Source: Thuidium tamariscinum (lineage: Eukaryota > Streptophyta > Bryopsida > Hypnales > Thuidiaceae). From it: 64,000 nt of DNA. The notes beneath the pieces are model-generated. The model had not been told where the DNA came from and did no database searches. It saw only the letters and a list, made by a program, of their open reading frames with translations. Positions 1 through 13,900 of this stretch are shown here, piece after piece (the stretch's first letter is position 1; each line of letters opens with the position of its first letter). The stretch is taken from positions 8,682,501 through 8,746,500 of the forward strand of contig OZ019759.1 in assembly GCA_947034885.2 (NCBI GenBank), written 5' to 3'. The translations under genes and the position numbers were made by a program.

Positions 1-1114
1 AGAAAGCACTGTCAGAGGACACAAAATGGAAACATTCAAAATCTCCTCTACACAATACACTCATATACATGAGCAGCACAAATGTGGACTTATACATAAC
101 ATTTGGATTCCTTTCTATACTTGAATATGGACCCCACTAGCACTAAGTTCTGTCTACCATTACTAATCCTACTCTTTCACATTCAACAATGAAAGTGATA
201 TGGAACCCAGAGACCTCTCCAGTTCAATTTGATTTCCGGATTCATCCAAAGGCATTTCAATTTACATGTCCTCGTTTTCTTTAGCTTTACACAACACTTT
301 GCATATTTTTGTCAAATGCTGTCTAATGAAACACATTGAACTTCCAATTGCTCTTCACAATAGAGAGGGTAAAGTCTTCCAACACAAGCATAGATTCCTA
401 TTGCCATTACATCCCTCCTTCTCTAGGAATTTAAACTCATTTTCTAAGCTAACCCCGCAAACATTATTTGCCTTAAGTATCTTCTTGTAAATCTGCTTTG
501 ATTTGGTTCGTATTTTTTTACAAATGTGGGTGACATAATAAAAGTAATGAAGTAGAATTACTTATGAAATCATGTGTACACACTCCGTATAAGTTACTCA
601 ATAAGCACATACTAAAACTGCCCTTTCTTCTCACCTGAATCCCATCCTGTAGCCTCAAGGCTTTACTTATTCTCATCCATGAAATCATATATTAAAAATA
701 GCAGTACACACCAGCTCTATTGGTACATTGAATATGTACATCTCATACACAAATTGCTACTATCATATTCATGTCTGACACTATAAACACAGCCACGAAA
801 GGCTCTGCAGATTAGGAGTAATCATCACTTCCTTCTTACTTTTTAGTGTACTAGAACCTCCGAAATCTGAAGAAAAATCAAATTTTGCACTGTACATATA
901 TTTCTGCTATGAGATAGTCAATGTCATTCCAGAAGCAGTTCTACCATTAGCTCTAGAGATTGTGGGTGCATATTTTTGGGGACTATGGACTGAAATTCTA
1001 TAAGGACTTCAGAGGTTGCACATTGTGTAGCAGTTTTATCGCAAAATACTGTAGTAATCAAACTTCTTTTTTAAAGAAGTGTTGATTACTTCATCCATTG
1101 CGAACTACATGTTG
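1..1114. other. No gene recognised
   Basis: This AT-rich stretch has only short chance reading frames. I see no coding sequence, RNA gene or repeat that I can support. It may be upstream DNA of the reading frame that starts at 1269. Confidence 0.5.
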
Positions 1115-1123
1115 ACACGTGGC
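1115..1123 (+). promoter_or_regulatory. G-box-like motif ACACGTGGC
   Basis: The motif ACACGTGGC (CACGTG core at 1116-1121) lies about 150 bases before the ATG at 1269, and CACGTCAC follows near 1163. G-box/ABRE motifs bind plant bZIP and bHLH factors. The position fits a promoter, but a 6-base core is expected by chance in a window this long, so this is only a candidate. Confidence 0.25.
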
Positions 1124-1268
1124 ACTGCTTCGACGGAACTACACATCAACCTCCCCAACACTCACGTCACAATTTATGTGTAAGTAAATGCACGCAAACG
1201 AAATCAGATTTGCATCTGCTTCGACTGCGTTACTTCATCACTCTCTACCCATCTCTTCCGCTGTCACG

Positions 1269-1490
1269 ATGGACAATTCATTAACGCAGTTCGACGTCCC
1301 TGCGAACATAACAGACTACGAGCGACAGAGAGACCTGAGGAAGAAGGCATTGCATGACGAGGTAGAACGGACCTTGTTAGCTGTCGGGTTTTCAGAAGTA
1401 GCCTCTTTGCGCAGTGCATTTTCGGGGGAGGGGAGTTCGACATTAGGCAAAGACATTTCGGTGGGGAGAAGAGGACGACGGAAAAAATGA
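1269..1490 (+). CDS. Possible 5' exon or small protein, 73 residues
   Basis: An ATG at 1269 opens a 73-residue frame that begins MDNSLTQFDVP and ends in a basic tail (GRRGRRKK). It is charged, with an amphipathic stretch (DYERQRDLRKKALHDEVERTLL) likely to be helical. I recognise no domain. The pyrimidine-rich leader before the ATG and the G-box-like site upstream would fit a real 5' end. It lies on the same strand as, and about 1.3 kb before, the Transposase_24-like gene, so it could be that gene's first exon. No clear splice donor decides this. It could also be a chance frame. Confidence 0.3.
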   Translation: MDNSLTQFDVPANITDYERQRDLRKKALHDEVERTLLAVGFSEVASLRSAFSGEGSSTLGKDISVGRRGRRKK

Positions 1491-2610
1491 GCAGCGCAGC
1501 CTGGAGAAGTTGCACTCCGTAGGACGAGTAGGCGCTGCAAACAACCCTATAGCAACTGCAAGTCTACTGACGCTGGAACAGCCATCATTCCCTAGGTAAT
1601 TCCAGAGGCTTTGCTTTGTGAGAGTGCATGTGAAAGTGTGTTTGTCGATTTGAAGGGGACCCACTATTGAATTTCGTTGCTGCCACCATTCTTCATGTAG
1701 CAAAAGTAATGGCCGATCCTTTTTTTGGCAAGCACTCACGAAGTCTACGGTGAGTATGTGTGGGCATTCTGAGAGGGACGCCACGTGTTTTCTCTTCTCC
1801 AATTATTTTGGTGCGCTACCAACTTCTAGAGAAACCTCACTTGCGTTGTTGATTACGGCTTATCAAAAGATTAGGGTTTAGGTGTAGCTCGTGAACGACT
1901 TCACTCTAGCCTTATTTGTTATGTTGGAAAGCACAAAAGTGCACTAAGTGTCACAGAGTTTCATGCACCTGGTTCTACAAGGGTTTAAGGTTTAGGACAG
2001 CATTGCATCCATGTGAGAGGTACAGCCGAAAGCAAGCACGCACATGAGAGTTGGTATGTGATTTGTTGATTTGTTATTGCTTGAAGTGTCCATTTTGTAG
2101 GGTGGACGTTGACCACCGTAGTGAATGATTGGGCGTCCAAGTTCTTTCCGGAGTGACTTGCACAGAGTCCTTGAAGTCATTTTCCTTTTAAAAACACTTA
2201 GATCGTGTCTTTGGTTCATATCGTAGGAAATGGCAACTTGTGCACTTCTTGTGTTCGATGTAGGGTTGCCCAGTAATTTGGAGTGCACAAATGACATTGT
2301 TGCAGTTGTTTTGGATTGTGTGCAACTGGAAAAAATCCCATACCGAACTTCAGTTACCCAGTGAATTCAGGTTGGCAGTGGCCATTGACGGTCATGTTGG
2401 TAGTTCACAAAGAAATGGGCAGTGCATTTCAGGCTTTTCCCAGTTAATTTCAACCATCCTTGAGTTCATGTTGTTACGGACTTTGTCTGATCTACATGCA
2501 TGTCCGTGTCAATTTTCATTTAGGGATTTCTGTGTTTTCATTGCCTACAAAATTAAAGAGCATGCTCTGCCGTTTTCGTGAAAAAACCTACCTGTTGTCA
2601 CTGGCTACAG
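1491..2610 (+). other. Probable intron or intergenic DNA
   Basis: No convincing exon is visible. A short frame starting with an ATG at 1709 runs into a good donor (GTGAGT) at about 1751 and could be a small exon. The region ends at the acceptor GGCTACAG (2603-2610) that precedes the first recognisable exon of the downstream gene. Confidence 0.3.
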
Positions 2611-5600
2611 AGTGTAGAACATTTCTGCTCGTGGACTGGTGACATAGCAAAAAAGCAAGTGATAGGGGCGATGACAAAGAGGAAGTCTGTGAGTACAAGG
2701 GACACACCTCAACCTAGAAATCTAGATTCACAGACACAAAGGCTAGATATGGAAGTGCACTCTAAAAAGGAACATGGAATGGAAAGCATCATGGAGCAGC
2801 ATCGCATGACGAGGGCCCCATTGTTTTTGAAGACGAAGTGAGGGAGACGCGGCAAATTGTTCGTAGAGAAATCGTTGAAGGTAATCCACGACCAGCAGAA
2901 GTAGGCTACTGCTTACAAGATGTTTAGAAGAGACGTCCGGAAGATTGGAGAGCGAACTCATTTGCTCCTTACGGGTAGAGCTCTGGCCCAACATAAGTGG
3001 GTCAGTTCCAGAGACCTTGGTCCCCTCCACCGTATGGAGGTAGAAGAGACTATGAAGGGCGTGGTTACGAATACAATATGCATGGTGGACCTTATGAGGG
3101 ACGTCAGCCATACAGTGGTCGGGCAGGTGCTGTACTCTTTGTGGTTTTTCACGACCATTATTACTTACTTTGCCTTGTAATGCTTAGAGGACGCAGTATT
3201 TGCAATGGCGTTACTTGTAAAGTGAATGTGCAGCAAGTGTTTTTTCTATTGAAAAGGGTGATGTCTAAAAATGATACAATCATAACTGAATAGAACATGC
3301 ACTACACCGTTACCACTGCACTGAAATCCAGCAACAATGATAGCGACTTCTTCCCTTCCTCATTCTGTATGTCTTATCTACATTTGTCTTATACTGAATT
3401 TGAGTTCTCAGAGGCATACTACGATGGAAGCTGGAGTGAGCCTTTCAAGCATGGAAGAGATTTTGAAGACGAAAGGTGATATGAAGATGGAAAATATACA
3501 TCTCGTTCACAATTCATACCTGATTTGTGTGGGTCGAAGGCAGAGGTCGGTGCACCAAGTGAATATGGAAGAAAGAACATGCAGATGGTGAGTCCACCGC
3601 CATCATCTTCTGCAATAATTAAAAGTGGTACTAGGTCAGGAAGTACACCGAGGAAACCTCTACACCTGGACAAATCTGGGAAGCCGACCGGGAAAATGGC
3701 TACTCTTTTTCGCAACGACATAGTATCATTTGTAAAAGACATGGACCCCACCGTAGGTTGGGAAGGCCAAACAAAAGAAGCCAGAGAAAGACTCCTACGA
3801 CGTCTACAGGAAGACTATGAATATCACGGGGACTCAAAGGCACTAAGTGAGAAGTACTTGAAGAGGGTGGCTGGTGGTGCTCTAATAACTTACAGATTCA
3901 GCTTGAACCAACTTATAGACACCGGAGAGGACCAACCGAAGGATGTGGACCACATATATTGGGAGGCTCTGAAGGCTATATTAGAAACCCCAGAGAGTAA
4001 AGAGAAGTTTGCAAAGATGGCTACAATAGCCCGAGGTCGTGGTTCCAAGAATACGACAAAGAAAGCATTGGAGCAATCTGTGTTAGTGAAGTTGGTAAGC
4101 AATCACCCTCTCAGTTCTTAGTGAATGAAGTTAGAAGAAGTTAAATTGCAAGTGAAGGGAGGGTAACTTAAATAAATCGTAATTGTGTATGAGGTACAAA
4201 TTGTGTGACTAAACGATGTAGTGTCAGTGTTGCTTTTTGTATTGGAGGCCTGAACTTCATGTCATGCAGTACCTCAGTTGACTTCTATTCTCATATTCCA
4301 TCTAGGCACTGCGTTTAGGAAGAGAACCATATGCTACAGAGATTGCAGAGGAAGTGGAGAAGCAGTGGGGCATTATGCAGCCAGAAGTTGCAGAGAAAAG
4401 GAGGCAGAGAAATTTAGCTACTACGAGCAACACCGCTGCGAAGGCCATTGAGGACTTGAACAGGCAACTAGAGGAGTTGGAGAAGTTTAAACAAAAGTGG
4501 GAGTCTGTCTTGCAGATGTGGGAAGGTGCAAAGTGCTTTTCAAAACAAACAGAATTGAAGAGAAGCAGTAAGAGCACAGTAGGAGAAGAAGAGGAGTTGG
4601 CGGCATTGACTATGTTGTTAGAGAACGAGGGAGCAGATTTCAGTGAAGAAAAAGAAAATGTGAACCTCAGTGACACCGAAGACTCAAGCAAGAAGTCCAA
4701 AAGCCCTAGTGATGAAGATAGTGAATCAGATGTCGGAGGAGGTGCACCTGACGGTGACTGTCCCTCTCCACTGGAGCAGCATCTAGCGAATGTAGTGGAG
4801 CCAGAGGAGGACACAATCCTCAAATAGGGAAGCAAGAAAGATGCGGCCGTCCATAAAACTCAACCATTACCAAAAAAAGATGGTGTTTCGAATACGGTGG
4901 CAAGGTCAGTGAAGTTACTACCGAAGTCTTCCGTAGATTTGAGTGGCGGCCACGCATCCATAGAAGCTGCTACGCAGGCAGTTCATGAAAAGGGTAAAGG
5001 GAAATAGGTAACGACATGAGGGAGGAGAGTATGTGGATATATGAAAACAAGTATTGTTGCAGAGATGTTTGTATAGGAATGGGAACACTTTTGATGCCTA
5101 GTTCAAAGTTTTTGTGGATTTTATGTACATCGGCATAATTATGTGCGTAAAGCTGATAGAAGGCTATACTTGTCTGTGGTCTACTGAAAGCATTTTATAG
5201 TCCTCCCTCTGTAATTGCAGCCTCTGTCGACGATGAAGAAAGTGACTCGAGCAGTAGGGAAGTTTGTGGAACCGAGAGAGAAAACAAAGGTATACATGAT
5301 GTCTAAAAAGGAAGAGCACCTTCAAGTCAGAAATTGTATTGCACATGAGTTATTCTGCTGTGGGGGTTGCTTTATTTGCGTTCTTGCTCTGTTCCAAGCG
5401 ACTAAGAGTAGTTTTCAATTTCTAGGAATGTGTGAAGAAGGCAAAGGAAGAGAAAGAACCGGAGGTCAGAGCTGAGAAGAGACAGAAGACAGAGTCAAGC
5501 GCTGTGGGGAACGCAGAGACAGTGGATGCAGGTAAAATTGGCGCTTCGAAGAGTATCGAGTGTCCGGGGCCACCAGGCAAAGTCACTCGCAAGACTGGCA

Positions 5601-6473
5601 AGTCATCTGAAGGTTGAGGTGACCCCAAAGGATCTAAAGTAATACACACGAACTCCTATTTCTCATCATTCTTAGAAGCTGTTATAGTCGTGATCATGTT
5701 CTTCAAGTTCATATGAAATGCTGCATTGTTTGTATTCAATTGTCTCTGGATCTATACTGTGAGTTGGTGCCTCACGATTGATGTAGGTGTAAACTGACGT
5801 TGGCAATGTAATATTTGCAAATATGATGTACGGAAGGCAAGGTCATGTCTCTGTTGGCATGTAGTATGAACCAAACAATATGCATTGGATGTATGGCACA
5901 TCCTCTGACAATATGTTTGGAATGTAGCAGAAAGGGAAATGAAGTTCGAATTTTGTAGGGAGCACAGAGGTTGTCAGTGTAAGTTGCCAAGTTCAACTGT
6001 ATGACAATGCACTTCTTACTAGAAATGGAACCAAGGGTTTTGTTTGATTGCTACTTCCTTTGAGCTTGTTTGTGAAGTCATGCAGAGGTGATGAATTTTT
6101 CATTTTTTTCTACTAACAATATTACGAATATGAAAGAGTACTCACTGGAAAAAATAACTTACCACCACTGGCTTTGCAGGGAAGAAGCTACGTCGTTCCT
6201 AACGTGCTGTTATTAGAAAACAGTGAGCCAAGAAAATATCTTGGATCAGGAACTCTTGTGCATTCAGACTTCGATAGAGACACAATTCCTATGCCAAGTC
6301 GCTATGGCGCTAAACTTGTGCGGTTGCTTCTGAAGACTATCATCCACCCTCATGCATCCCTTCCATTTGTGGAAATGGATAAAGACGGCAAAGTAGAGTG
6401 CTCAACCTTGGGTGAAACTTTTGATAAGGGAAGTGCAATATGGTGGCCAGCTCCACCTGGATTGCACAGTTGA
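2611..6473 (+). pseudogene. Transposase_24-like (plant Ptta/En/Spm type) multi-exon gene, decayed
   Basis: Exons with GT-AG borders are readable at 2611-3126, 3412-4094, 4306-5007, 5221-5289, 5426-5638 and 6180-6473; most introns are phase 0 and the frame is consistent throughout. The first exons encode a Tyr/Gly/Arg/Pro-rich region (PPPYGGRRDYEGRGY, then EAYYDGSWSEPFKHGRDFEDE). Next comes a domain resembling plant Transposase_24 (GWEGQTKEARERLLRRLQED ... YLKRVAGG ... WEALKAILETPESKEKF, about 3740-4094), a coiled coil (LNRQLEELEKFKQKWE), an acidic tail, and a final 98-residue exon ending in WWPAPPGLHS. In-frame stops lie at 2640 (TGA), 2715 (TAG), 2763 (TAA), 2925 and 2976 (TAG), 2994 (TAA), 3477 (TGA), 4825 and 5005 (TAG) and 5615 (TGA), yet I needed no frameshift. 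A relative lies at 58.4-63.3 kb on the other strand. The family call is from motif memory; a domesticated host gene is possible. Confidence 0.5.
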
Positions 6474-9400
6474 AAGCCAATGTGTTGGGGAATTGGTGAA
6501 GGGTGTGTCCTAGAGAAGTACAGTAGAGATTGTGGACGGAGGACCTAGTTTATGTGTAGTTCCTTTGCAATATAATATGTGTTTGTGCATGGTCTTTTTT
6601 GTAGTCCAGTTTGCTGAGTACAGAAATGACGACCACATACAATGAAAAACTTTTGGAAATGGTAAAATCACAGACATTGAGATTTGTAACTATTTTATAG
6701 CTTATGCTTCAGTTTTTTGTTGCTTCAGTATTCCGAACCCAGGCGGCGTTGTTTTGGAAAGCAAGTAGGTAGTTTTGAGTATCTGGAGAAGGTGGAATGC
6801 AATCTCTTGCAAAAACAAATTTTATTCTTTCATATTTGATGTAAACAACATTGTTTTTTGATTTGTGAGGAAGGCGGATAGTTACTGTTATGAGGAAAGG
6901 TATGTGCTCTGTGTTGTGTGAGTGCCACATTAATGATTTCAGTTTGTTCTTAGAATGAAAGGAGTTATGTAGTGTTGAAATGCGTTTCACAGTATATTCT
7001 ATCTCGTAAGTGTGTAAGGCAGTGGTCCAAGAGTAGGAGCCTTGGCATAGTGGTTGGAGAATTACGTAGTAATCGCCGACAGTAGACATCGGTCTCAGCA
7101 GCAATTCAGCAGGAGTCTAGAGGCATATATAGATGAGGAGGAAAAGAGCGTAGGAAATAAATTGAAAATGTAGTGGCAGATGCTACTGTAGTGCTCCTTT
7201 GCATTGCAGTACCATTCATGTTTTGATGGTATGTGTTTCTGTTGGTGTAAAAGCTTTAACATGGAAGTCATGTCCAGTAGTGCTGGAAGTTGTGTGAAGT
7301 AATGGAAGTTGTTCATAATACAAATAGAATTAGAAGTGAGGAGATTTGTGTTACAGAATTACATTGCTTGCGTGCAATGAAGTTGTTGTGAATATGAACT
7401 GTTGCAGACTCTGTCTTTTGCTGGGGAAGACGGTCTAGTTGATATGACAAGGCATCTTTGTTTGGACTTTGGCGTGCTATAATTTTGTTCTTCTACTAAT
7501 GGATACATAGTCGACACTGTTGTTTCTGTGGTTGCATAATTTCATGTCCTAACATGAAAATGCTTGACCTTGACTCTGACTTGTAGTGTTGGTGGTGAAG
7601 CCTCCTTCTGTCTTGTGGTCCTTGCAAGCAAGGTCAGCCGGTTCCCTCGTGAGGAAGAGGTAACAATACAGTGCTAGAGTATTTTGATATTTTAGCATGC
7701 GGTCTGTACTTTATGTAGTTAAACTCTTCAAGAAGTTGATGACTAATCCCTCTTAAGGGTTCAGTTTGTTATGGTAGGATTTAATGTCATAAGGCCTTTG
7801 ACTTTGTGGAAAGTGAGATGGTACTAAGTGTAGACACAGTTTTTAGTGGACCTTGTTAGCTCCTCCTTTTTTGTTCAGTGAAGGGGAGTGGTGTTGAATG
7901 TAGAGTTGTTGATTAACTGACGTAGTTTGTGTGAATTACAGGAACTAAAACAAGTGCCTGTCGTAGGTGAAAAAGAAGAATGGAGATGGAGCTTTCAGTG
8001 CTTTCACATGCACGTACTGATGATAGTGCAGGAGGGATTTTGCTGAATCAGGAGTTGGTAAGAAGAGCATGGACTTTCATGTAGAGCTTATGAGCCTTTC
8101 TAGGAATATTGAAGTCCTAGGGGATTGGAATTAGAGTGTATGAAGACTGCAATGACAGTTCTTGACAGTATAGTGCAAAGGAATTTCAACCACGATTTTG
8201 AAGATTTTTTTTTCTCACTTTACAACAAGACTGAATTGTGTTGGTGAAGCTGATGGATCCTACGAAGACACGGTTGGTTGTTCCTCATGGTAGAGAAGAT
8301 AGGGTGGGTGAGAAAGGAATGTCAATTTAAGAAATTGGTGATGCTGCTCTGTATGTCAATGTGTTTGGTGGTCTTGTAGTGAATGCCAATGATGGCAAAG
8401 TTTGAAATCCCATTGGAATCAGTGTTTAGCAGGGCATGAAAGCAGCAGTGCATTAGAAATGGTAGTGGAAGTAATATTGTCTTGTCATTATGTCTATTTA
8501 CTGTGCGTTAACAGCATGTATATAATGAGTGGAAATGGATTTTGGTTTTGAAAAGCCATAGAACAGTTTGAGCAGTAACTATGATTCAGTAAAGAAGAGT
8601 AGGCAGCAGTTGACAAAAGATAATGGAATTTTGTTATTCAAGATTACCTATAAGAGAGAAGTTGCTTCGACCGTGAACAAATTGGTGGCCAAGAAGAAAC
8701 AATGACCCTTGTTTAGGAACGCAGAGACGTTAGAAGTTGAAAAATTAATGTACATTTGCAGGCAATAGGTTGTATGAAGAGAGAAGTATGTAATTCTTTG
8801 GAGAGGGTTTCCTGTGTTGTTATTCTGTGCAGAAGTAAATTTCGGGGCTGCGTGAAGAATGCAAGGTAGCGAAAACATGTGGACTATGGCAAGGTATGTT
8901 TCATGGTACTATTCAATTGAAATCGACCCTTACATGTGGAAGGAAAGGCATTTTAAAAGAAGTTTTGTTTGGAAGCAAGACACGGAGGCACAGAAACTGA
9001 TGTGCCAACGGCATTGTCTTATAGAATAATCAAAGTAGGTTTTGTATGTCAAGGTCTACAAAAAAATGTTATCTAGGAAGGACTGTGAATCATGTTGCTA
9101 AATTGTGACAGTTGCTTCTGGAAATAGAAGGATTGTCGTATTTGTTTCATGGGTTACCCTGTTTTCTTTTCTTTTGGTGCACAAATTTGCTATTGATAAC
9201 TTTGTCTTGTGAAGGGAGCAGTGTCTAAAACTCCATAAAAGAAAGAGAGTAGAAACATGTCGGTAGTCAAAGTTTTTACGTGGGAAAGTTTTAGTACTAT
9301 TGCCTCAGCTGTGGCACTGACCTGTCATCTTATGGTGAATGTCCAGCCAAAAGTATCACACTCACGAGAAGGAAGTACTTGTATGCGAATGGTATGTGTA

Positions 9401-10926
9401 GTTGAGGACTAGCAGAAGGGAAGGCGAAGTAGAGGCATTTAGAGGTCGTAATGTATTTCATACATTTGAAAGCAGCGGATCATGTCATGTCCATGTAAGC
9501 GGCATGTCAATTAAAAGAAGGTAATAGGTGGAAGTAGAAGAAATCAGGGGCAGAAAAAGAATATTAGAGAGAAACAAAATGTACAGTGAAACGGATTTAC
9601 TTACTGTACTTTCTTGACATTGTATACCAGTGTAGGTACATGATTTTATGAAAGTATGGAAGCAATCAAGTATTTGTAGTCTAGGAAAAAAATGCCTGAG
9701 AATGATGCTCTTAGGTGTGTTAGATTTTATGTTACGGTACACAAAAGTGCCTGTGTACGAGGTTAACATTTTCCAGTACTACAATTTTGTTGGCTGTTGT
9801 CTTTTTTTGATAAATGTCATGTTACATTTGTATATGACGATATTAGAATGACCGAGGAGAATGAGAAAATCGGATTGGAGAGGGGAAATAGGAGGTACAC
9901 TAGGCACATTAGACGGTGCATAACTAGGAGGGCTGCATTGGGATGCTAGATGGTACGCGGTGTAAGTTACTGTAGGTTAAGTGAAATGGAGTTATTGTTG
10001 ACTTTCATGACCTGCTGTGCTTTTCATTTGGCATGGAGGACACGATCATGAATGAAGGAACATTCACAGGGCTCCAAATTTTATTACTTAGAAAAGAAAC
10101 CATATATTGTTTTGTATCAATGCAGACTGGTATCTTCTGAGGAATTCCATTTCTTTTATGTAAGTTGGAATTGTGGATTTCATGTTATTGGGACCAAAAG
10201 ACATAGTAGTGGCAAGAAGATTGGAGTACTTACTTTCTCTAAACCATACAATCAAAGGATGCAATGACATTTTCATGCGATGTCGGTGACTTCAAAACTA
10301 TGAGCAGTAGTGTTCAGAGCATATTTTTTAACAAGTATTATGTTTCTGTGAATATATGGTGCAAGAATCCATTCCGGTCCTAGAAAGCTTCATAAAGAGG
10401 ACAAGAAGCTGAAAAACATAAAATATTGTTCCTTTGAACATGAAGGAAATGTTTGCAGCAGCATGACTGCAAGGGAGTACGTTTGCAATTGCGTTACTTT
10501 AAACATACTTGTGTTATGGAGAACAGTACTTACCCATTCAAACTGTGCATGTCATGTTCCCCAAAACATACGCAATAATAACGCACAAGAACACATGGCA
10601 AGAAAACCAGAAGTCATGTTTTGCCATGTGGAACCATCTAGGAAAAGACAGATGTCCCATGATGAAGCACATGCCAATGCACTGAACTATTTCCTACGTG
10701 GCAAAATGACATTTCTGAAATCCACGTGTATATTTTCGACGTGAACATGACACGTTTTCCCAAACACAGAAGAATTGGTCCTAAACACGCTCCATCATAA
10801 GATAAAGAAGGCAGACTTTTCGTGTTCCAAACGCGAACTTGAACATAATCTACATTACATTTCATGTTCATAGGAAATATTTTTATGAACGTGTTTTTTG
10901 TGTTCCTCATACGTTTCTTTAAACAG
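6474..10926. other. 4.4 kb without a recognisable gene
   Basis: The plus strand is rich in T and G and no frame exceeds about 130 codons or shows a domain. Around 10,430-10,920 there are several GTTC/GAAC-containing inverted motifs, for example CATGTTCATA facing TATGAACGTG near 10,866-10,893, which could form small hairpins. I see nothing else. Confidence 0.45.
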
Positions 10927-13900
10927 GTTTTTCTTCTAGTGAGGATAAATCACAGAACGCCGAATTCAACAATCGAATGTGCTTTGTTTTAGTGTTCTAT
11001 AGCCTAAACCCTAATTTTTCTTACAAACTGTACAATACTATTTCACCTAAACTACTACACACTTCTATAAGAATTGTCAATCAATTATGCACAAATGATT
11101 CACAGTTTAGCTAACAAGGGATTCAGGGTTCTAATAATGTGTTAAAAAAAAACCCTGAAACCTTCCTAAACGCTAGTCCGACACGTTCAATCCTTGCATT
11201 CTTCATAACAACCGAATCCCTAAACCCACAGCAAAAACAAATGACTCAGTTTGCAGATTCTTACCGTCACTTACGAGGAAGGTGATAGAACTTGTCGATG
11301 AAGAAAGGGAACCCTACACAAAATTTGAGCTCTTGCCGAAGAAAACACAGGCTCTATTACTCACGATGTCACCCAGAAATAGAATTGAGAAGTCTGTCAC
11401 TGAAAACCAATTTCACAACCGATCAATTGAGCTTCTTCACAATCAACTTCAAATGTCACTCACCTAAACTTGCTGTGAATTCGAAGTTCAGGAGCTACGT
11501 TGAAATTGCTGTCGCTCCACCTGCAAGCCCCGCTTATGCAACCTCCAGCACTTCTATCCTAACCCGCAAAAGACCTCCAAACAAAAATACAGTTTTTGAA
11601 AGCTAAAACCCTCCAACAAAAAATGGGCGCAACGTCGCCGCCGATGCCTAAACCCTCAACGCTTACACCCCAATCCCCAACACCGCTAGCATATGTTCAC
11701 GAACGCATTCAACTAAACACAAACACACACCCCAAAACGCTTGCACGTAGGTTCAAGAAGGCAGAACATCAGGTGGGCGTGCAAGAGAAAAAGGGGAAGA
11801 ATGAGCGCGTCCACAAATTGCTCTCGTAGGTGGAGACGACGACCACCCGAACCTGCCGTTTAGGTTTGGTATCGACCCTAACCCTAGGCTCAACATCAGG
11901 ATCGGTACCGTCGTGTGTATAGGCTTGGCAACAAGGCAACGCGAGGCTCGGCACGGAAGTTGTCGGTTTATAGTTTATGATTTATCGAATGAAACACCTA
12001 TACATTAAGATTACATTCATCAACACTTGAAGACGAATGCTCTACATTTTCCAAAATAGAGTATCCAACCCATTTTTAATACCTTAAGGTAGATTATAGC
12101 TTGTTTAAATGCTAATTTCTTTTAATGTACAAAAATAGAATTTCAAAAGATGCCATAATTTTTCAAAATTTTATGAACAAATTAAAATTACTATGAACAC
12201 CCTACCATCACAAAAAGAAAATATTCTATTCATCAAAAATGGGGGCTAATCATAAATGAGTTGCCATGTTTTGTCTCATCCATGTCCAAAGAACTTATTA
12301 ACCGAACATAGAGATTAGTGAGAAAAAAATATTGTTAAACTCCTAAGCATAGAAATAGATTGCTACAACTATTGTCTTTAGATCACGTTCTCTTCAGTGT
12401 AGTGACAATTGAGATTGAAGGCTTCTCTTTTTCTTAATTAACCTATAGTAGGGTAAAAATTAGCAATCCAATAAAATGGATATAGAGAAAAAAAAATGAA
12501 AGTAAACTTTTGTGTATCTGTTGTAGTGGAAAATAGTTAACTTTTTTCAACCATTTGATATTTTAACATGGTTCTATTAAACAGAATAAGAAATGGCAGG
12601 CAATGCTCATGACTTTTTGAAATATCCTACTATTTTACAAATAAATTAATAACAAAAGAATTTAAAACCAAAAAATTAGGTTAAGGAGAAAAAAGTGAAC
12701 TCGTATGTACAATTTTTTTTGGAAAAATATCCAAAAGCATAAGAACTTCAATGCTTTTCATTCTCTATTGAAGCATGGGGTTGCATGCACTTAATATTAA
12801 AAAATTTATGAATGATAGGTTGCATTGGTAGTGTACAAGATTTCTTATAAAAATTGATATAAAAAACATACAAAAATAATATGTTGAAGTTAGATTGACC
12901 CTCAACCATAAGATTTCAAGAAGAATTCTTATTTTGTAATTTTATAATTGCCAAATGATAGAATTCATTTTCAGAAATGGCTTGACCTTTTATCTTTAAT
13001 CCATATAAAATTTTTTGGCAACATGAACAATATTAGCTTCAAGTCATGACAAAAGTCATGACACAATCATCAATTCTTCCCTCTATCAATGCATTTATCC
13101 ATCCAAGATTGTAGCAAGGGTCTTGACAATTGAATTAGTAAAAAACATTATAACTTTACCATCATATTTCTATATATTTGTAAATAATAATGTTTTAGTT
13201 AGATGAAGTGTTAATTGCAAATTATGTAATCTGTAATGTGTACAGATTACATTCATAGTCAACAATGAATGCAACAATAATGACAAAAGAAATTGCAATT
13301 GAAGTCTAACAAGGCACCTAATGTTTCTTTCAAATTTACATGCCCAAAACTTTATTCTAATATACTAACTCTAAAAGGAAATATTTAAAAAACATTTTTA
13401 AAACTTAGTTTTGTAGATTGCAAATCATCATTTTGGCCCTACCTAGTAGGATGAATAAACTTTGCCTCCTCATGAAGTAAGATTTTCGTACTACCTTCAC
13501 TGCATGGTTGAAATTTATATTATGCACAACAAATAAAATTCTCCTAAACACTATTTTATTCATATAATCTCTAATTCATACAAAATAATGGGTTCAATCT
13601 TTCAAAACAACCTTATTTTACAGCTAATGGAATTAAAGAAAATCAATTAGTATATTAATTCATAGATTTAATAAAATATACAAAATAATTAAATAAACAA
13701 GGAAATTTGTAAGGGTCCCTTTGGGGGATGGAGACACTCCTAATGAGGGGAATGTGATGGGGAACGTTTTCTTTACAATACATACACTCCAATGGTGAGA
13801 AATAAAAAAGATTATGAATTACTCTATTCCAGATACAAAATTACTTCTTCCAAATTTGTTTTGTCTTCAAAACATGACTTCCAAGACTTTGAAAAATTGA

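Noticed and set aside
2611-6473. The idea that stop codons are reassigned to Gln or Arg, since each in-frame stop is one C-to-T step from CAG, CAA or CGA.
   Set aside because: Every stop codon is one such step from CAG, CAA or CGA, so the pattern carries no information. All three stops occur in frame here, while the FCP1-like gene and the transposase end normally.
10430-10920. A second palindrome family with GTTC/GAAC motifs next to copy 1 of the central block.
   Set aside because: Only one good hairpin is visible and the other motifs do not share a consensus long enough to support a family.
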